Source: Nostoc sp. 'Lobaria pulmonaria (5183) cyanobiont' (lineage in GTDB: Bacteria > Cyanobacteriota > Cyanobacteriia > Cyanobacteriales > Nostocaceae). From it: a DNA stretch of 64,000 nt. The notes under the pieces are model-generated. The model made no database searches, was not told the origin of the DNA, and saw only the letters and a program-made list of their open reading frames with translations. How positions within the stretch are numbered: position 1 is the stretch's first letter; every line of letters starts with the position of its first letter. Where the stretch lies: the NCBI RefSeq assembly GCF_002949795.1, contig NZ_CP026692.1, positions 5,502,545 to 5,566,544 on the forward strand, read 5' to 3'. Below, piece by piece: positions 61,842-64,000 of the stretch. Made by a program: the position numbers and the translations under genes.

Positions 61842-62282
61842 GGATTGGGGATGAGGGGACAAGGGGACAAGGAGAATTAGAGACTGATTCATCCACTTCA
61901 AAACTCCATTCATCGACTTTGGAACTCCATTCATCGACTTCGGAACTCCATTCATCGACTTCGGAACTCCATTTATCGACTTCGGAACTCCATTCATCGA
62001 CTTCGGAACTCCATTCATCGACTTCGGAACTCCATTCATCGACTTCGGAACTCCATTTATCGACTTCGGAACTCCATTTATCGACTTCGGAACTCCATTT
62101 ATCGACCTCAGAACTCCATTCATCGACCTCAGAACTTCATTCATCGACTTCGGAACTCCATTCATCGACCTCAGAACTCCATTCATCGACTTTGGAACTC
62201 CATTCATCGACTTTGGAACTCCATTCATCGACTTTGGAACTCCGTTCATCCACCTCAAAGACTCATGCTCAAAATTTAATGT
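61842..62282. repeat. 21-bp tandem repeat array 2, between kdpA and kdpB
   Basis: About 17-18 units of GGAACTCCATTCATCGACTTC (about 61885-62258) with minor variants. Shares GAACTCCATT-AT-GA with array 1. Open in one frame on each strand, but no start signal or conservation supports translation. Confidence 0.9.
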
Positions 62283-64000
62283 ATGCCAATTACTACTGAT
62301 TCTCCCTCGCCCCGTATTCCATCTGGAACTCGTGACTCGCGTAAACACACCTCCAAAACAGATATGCGGGGACTTTATCAAAGGGCAATTCGTGAGTCAT
62401 TTGTCAAGCTAGATCCGCGAATTACTGTCAGAAACCCAGTGATGTTTGTTGTTTGGGTAGGGACAATTATCACCTTGCTTGTTACCCTTAACCCAAATCT
62501 GTTTGGCACAATCCAGGCTGATGTCAACCAACAACGCCTGTTAAATGGTTTGATTACCTTTATTCTCTTTTTCACCCTCGTTTTTGCCAACTTTGCCGAA
62601 GCCGTAGCTGAAGGACGCGGTAAAGCACAAGCTGATTCACTGCGCTCGACGCGATCGGATACGATCGCTAACAAAATCCTCCCCGATGGTTCGATAGCAA
62701 AAGTCAATTCTACGGAACTGCGACGGGGCGATTTAGTAAAAGTGGTTGCAAATAATATGATTCCCGCCGATGGCGATGTAATTAAAGGCATTGGCTCAGT
62801 GGATGAGTCGGCAATTACTGGGGAATCTGCCCCGGTACTGAAGCAACCAGGTACAGATATTGCCAGTTCAGTGACAGGCGGTACACGCCTACTCTCCGAT
62901 GAGTTGACAATTCGCATCAGTGCCGATCCTGGTCAAGGCTTTATCGATCGCATGATTTCCCTGGTAGAAGGGGCAGAACGCAGCAAAACTCCCAACGAGA
63001 TTGCTTTGACGGTATTGTTGGCAGTGTTAACACAGGTGTTCTTGATTGTGGTGGCAACTATGCCTCCCTTCGTGGGCTACATCGCCAGTTTTATCAGTAC
63101 AGCCTTTGGGGCTGAGGCGGGAAACAGTTTGCGGGCGGGTGCTAGCGTTGCTATTCTCATCTCGCTACTGGTAGCTTTAATTCCCACAACTATCGGTGGT
63201 TTACTCAGTGCGATCGGTATTGCAGGGATGGATAGAGTAGCACAATTTAACGTCATCGCTACCTCTGGTCGAGCAGTAGAAGCTTGCGGTGACATCAACA
63301 CCTTGGTACTGGATAAGACAGGCACGATCACCTTGGGTAATCGGATGGCTGATGAGTTTATTCCCCTGGATAACCACTCAATAATAGATGTGGCGCGAGT
63401 CTCTTTAGCTGCTAGCTTATTTGACGATACGCCAGAAGGTAAATCGATTGTACTTTTAGCAGAAAAATCTCAGGCTGGGGTAGACTTTAACATTGACAAA
63501 GCCGAAGGTGTAGAATTTTCCGCTAAAACCCGAATGAGCGGTACGAATCTACCTGATGGTAAACAAATTCGCAAAGGAGCGGTAGAGGCGATTAAGGGAT
63601 TTGTCCGTTCCCGTGGCGGCAACGTTCCTGATGATATAGATGCAGCTTATGAGCGAGTTTCCCGGTTAGGCGGTACGCCTTTAGCTGTCTGCCAAGATGA
63701 CAAAATTTATGGTGTCATCTACCTGAAAGATATTGTCAAACCTGGTTTGCGGGAACGGTTTGACCAACTCCGCCGCATGGGTGTTAAGACTATCATGCTC
63801 ACAGGTGACAATCGAATTACCGCTTCAGTAATCGCTGAAGAGGCTGGGGTGGATGATTTCATTGCCGAAGCCACTCCAGAAGACAAAATTGAGGTGATTC
63901 GCTCGGAACAATCTGAGGGTAAACTGGTGGCAATGACTGGGGATGGTACGAACGATGCACCTGCTCTGGCTCAAGCAAATGTGGGTGTGGCGATGAATTC
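62283..64000 (+). CDS. kdpB: Potassium-transporting ATPase subunit KdpB (partial, runs off end)
   Basis: The first 572 codons of the P-type ATPase subunit, ATG at 62283; the right end is cut by the window. Actuator motif SAITGES, phosphorylation site DKTGT (D344, 63312-63314), and the hinge TGDGTNDAPALAQA near the edge. The protein begins with an N-terminal unstructured region of about 25 residues. Separated from kdpA by the 440-bp repeat array, unusual for an operon that is normally tight. Confidence 0.97.
   Translation, partial: MPITTDSPSPRIPSGTRDSRKHTSKTDMRGLYQRAIRESFVKLDPRITVRNPVMFVVWVGTIITLLVTLNPNLFGTIQADVNQQRLLNGLITFILFFTLVFANFAEAVAEGRGKAQADSLRSTRSDTIANKILPDGSIAKVNSTELRRGDLVKVVANNMIPADGDVIKGIGSVDESAITGESAPVLKQPGTDIASSVTGGTRLLSDELTIRISADPGQGFIDRMISLVEGAERSKTPNEIALTVLLAVLTQVFLIVVATMPPFVGYIASFISTAFGAEAGNSLRAGASVAILISLLVALIPTTIGGLLSAIGIAGMDRVAQFNVIATSGRAVEACGDINTLVLDKTGTITLGNRMADEFIPLDNHSIIDVARVSLAASLFDDTPEGKSIVLLAEKSQAGVDFNIDKAEGVEFSAKTRMSGTNLPDGKQIRKGAVEAIKGFVRSRGGNVPDDIDAAYERVSRLGGTPLAVCQDDKIYGVIYLKDIVKPGLRERFDQLRRMGVKTIMLTGDNRITASVIAEEAGVDDFIAEATPEDKIEVIRSEQSEGKLVAMTGDGTNDAPALAQANVGVAMN

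Noticed and set aside
61794..62381. Repetitive frames (STSELHS on plus, MNGVPKS on minus) between kdpA and kdpB
   Set aside because: Product of the tandem repeat; the minus frame overlaps both kdp genes and has no conserved features.
1..64000. tRNA or rRNA genes
   Set aside because: No cloverleaf with the GTTCGA-type T-arm consensus or rRNA-like stretch was noticed on either strand; a tRNAscan-SE run would settle it.

Overview
The window comes from a heterocyst-forming, nitrogen-fixing cyanobacterium of the Nostoc/Anabaena group. The evidence is a complete Mo-nitrogenase (nif) island with heterocyst-type genes (fdxH, hesA, hesB, fdxN), many HIP1 palindromes (GCGATCGC), heptameric tandem repeats between genes, and an insertion in nifD that carries xisA. 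A cyanoglobin gene (glbN) between nifU and nifH points towards Nostoc commune/punctiforme relatives. No tRNA, rRNA, CRISPR array or complete transposase gene was recognised.

Layout. Positions 1-6800 hold hupW (uptake-hydrogenase protease), a SagB-type dehydrogenase/ankyrin/small-protein group, a Lys20-type homocitrate synthase, a frameshifted P-loop gene, a molbindin and a FeoA-like protein. On the minus strand, nifB-fdxN-nifS-nifU-glbN-nifH-nifD(5' part) run from 46 kb down to 38.4 kb. NifD(3' end)-nifK-Mo_nitro_C-nifE-nifN-nifX-DUF269-small protein-nifW-hesA-hesB-fdxH run from 15.7 kb down to 6.9 kb. The two halves are separated by a 22,796-bp nifD excision element (15655-38450) bounded by 11-bp direct repeats CGGAGTAATCC. 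Removing one repeat plus the insert on paper restores an in-frame NifD of 515 residues.

The element carries the tyrosine recombinase gene xisA and a large cargo: a nonsense-mutated UPF0175 gene, an ATPase/TOPRIM-like pair that looks like a defence module, a retropepsin-like protease pair, Uma2, xisH-xisI, DUF2267, a broken dienelactone hydrolase, a methyltransferase, a large sensor histidine kinase, a full-length orange carotenoid protein (OCP), DUF2891, TraX, a membrane-anchored DUF4041/GIY-YIG protein, PPK2, and a frameshifted membrane protein with a Gly/Asn/Gln beta-motif. Both ends also carry a paired TAGGCT-N5-TAGGCT motif that could be recombinase arm sites. If the element is excised in heterocysts as in Anabaena, this cargo, OCP included, leaves the chromosome there.

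Right of nifB (46-64 kb) is ordinary accessory chromosome: Uma2, a PQQ-type sugar dehydrogenase with a beta/gamma-crystallin tail, HicB and HNH genes, aspartoacylase plus glutathionyl-hydroquinone-reductase-like GST, a single-chain restriction-modification protein with a PstI/BsuBI-type nuclease domain, a 2-hydroxyacid dehydrogenase, and kdpA-kdpB (kdpB runs off the end). Two arrays of related 21-bp tandem repeats lie at 52.2 kb and between kdpA and kdpB.
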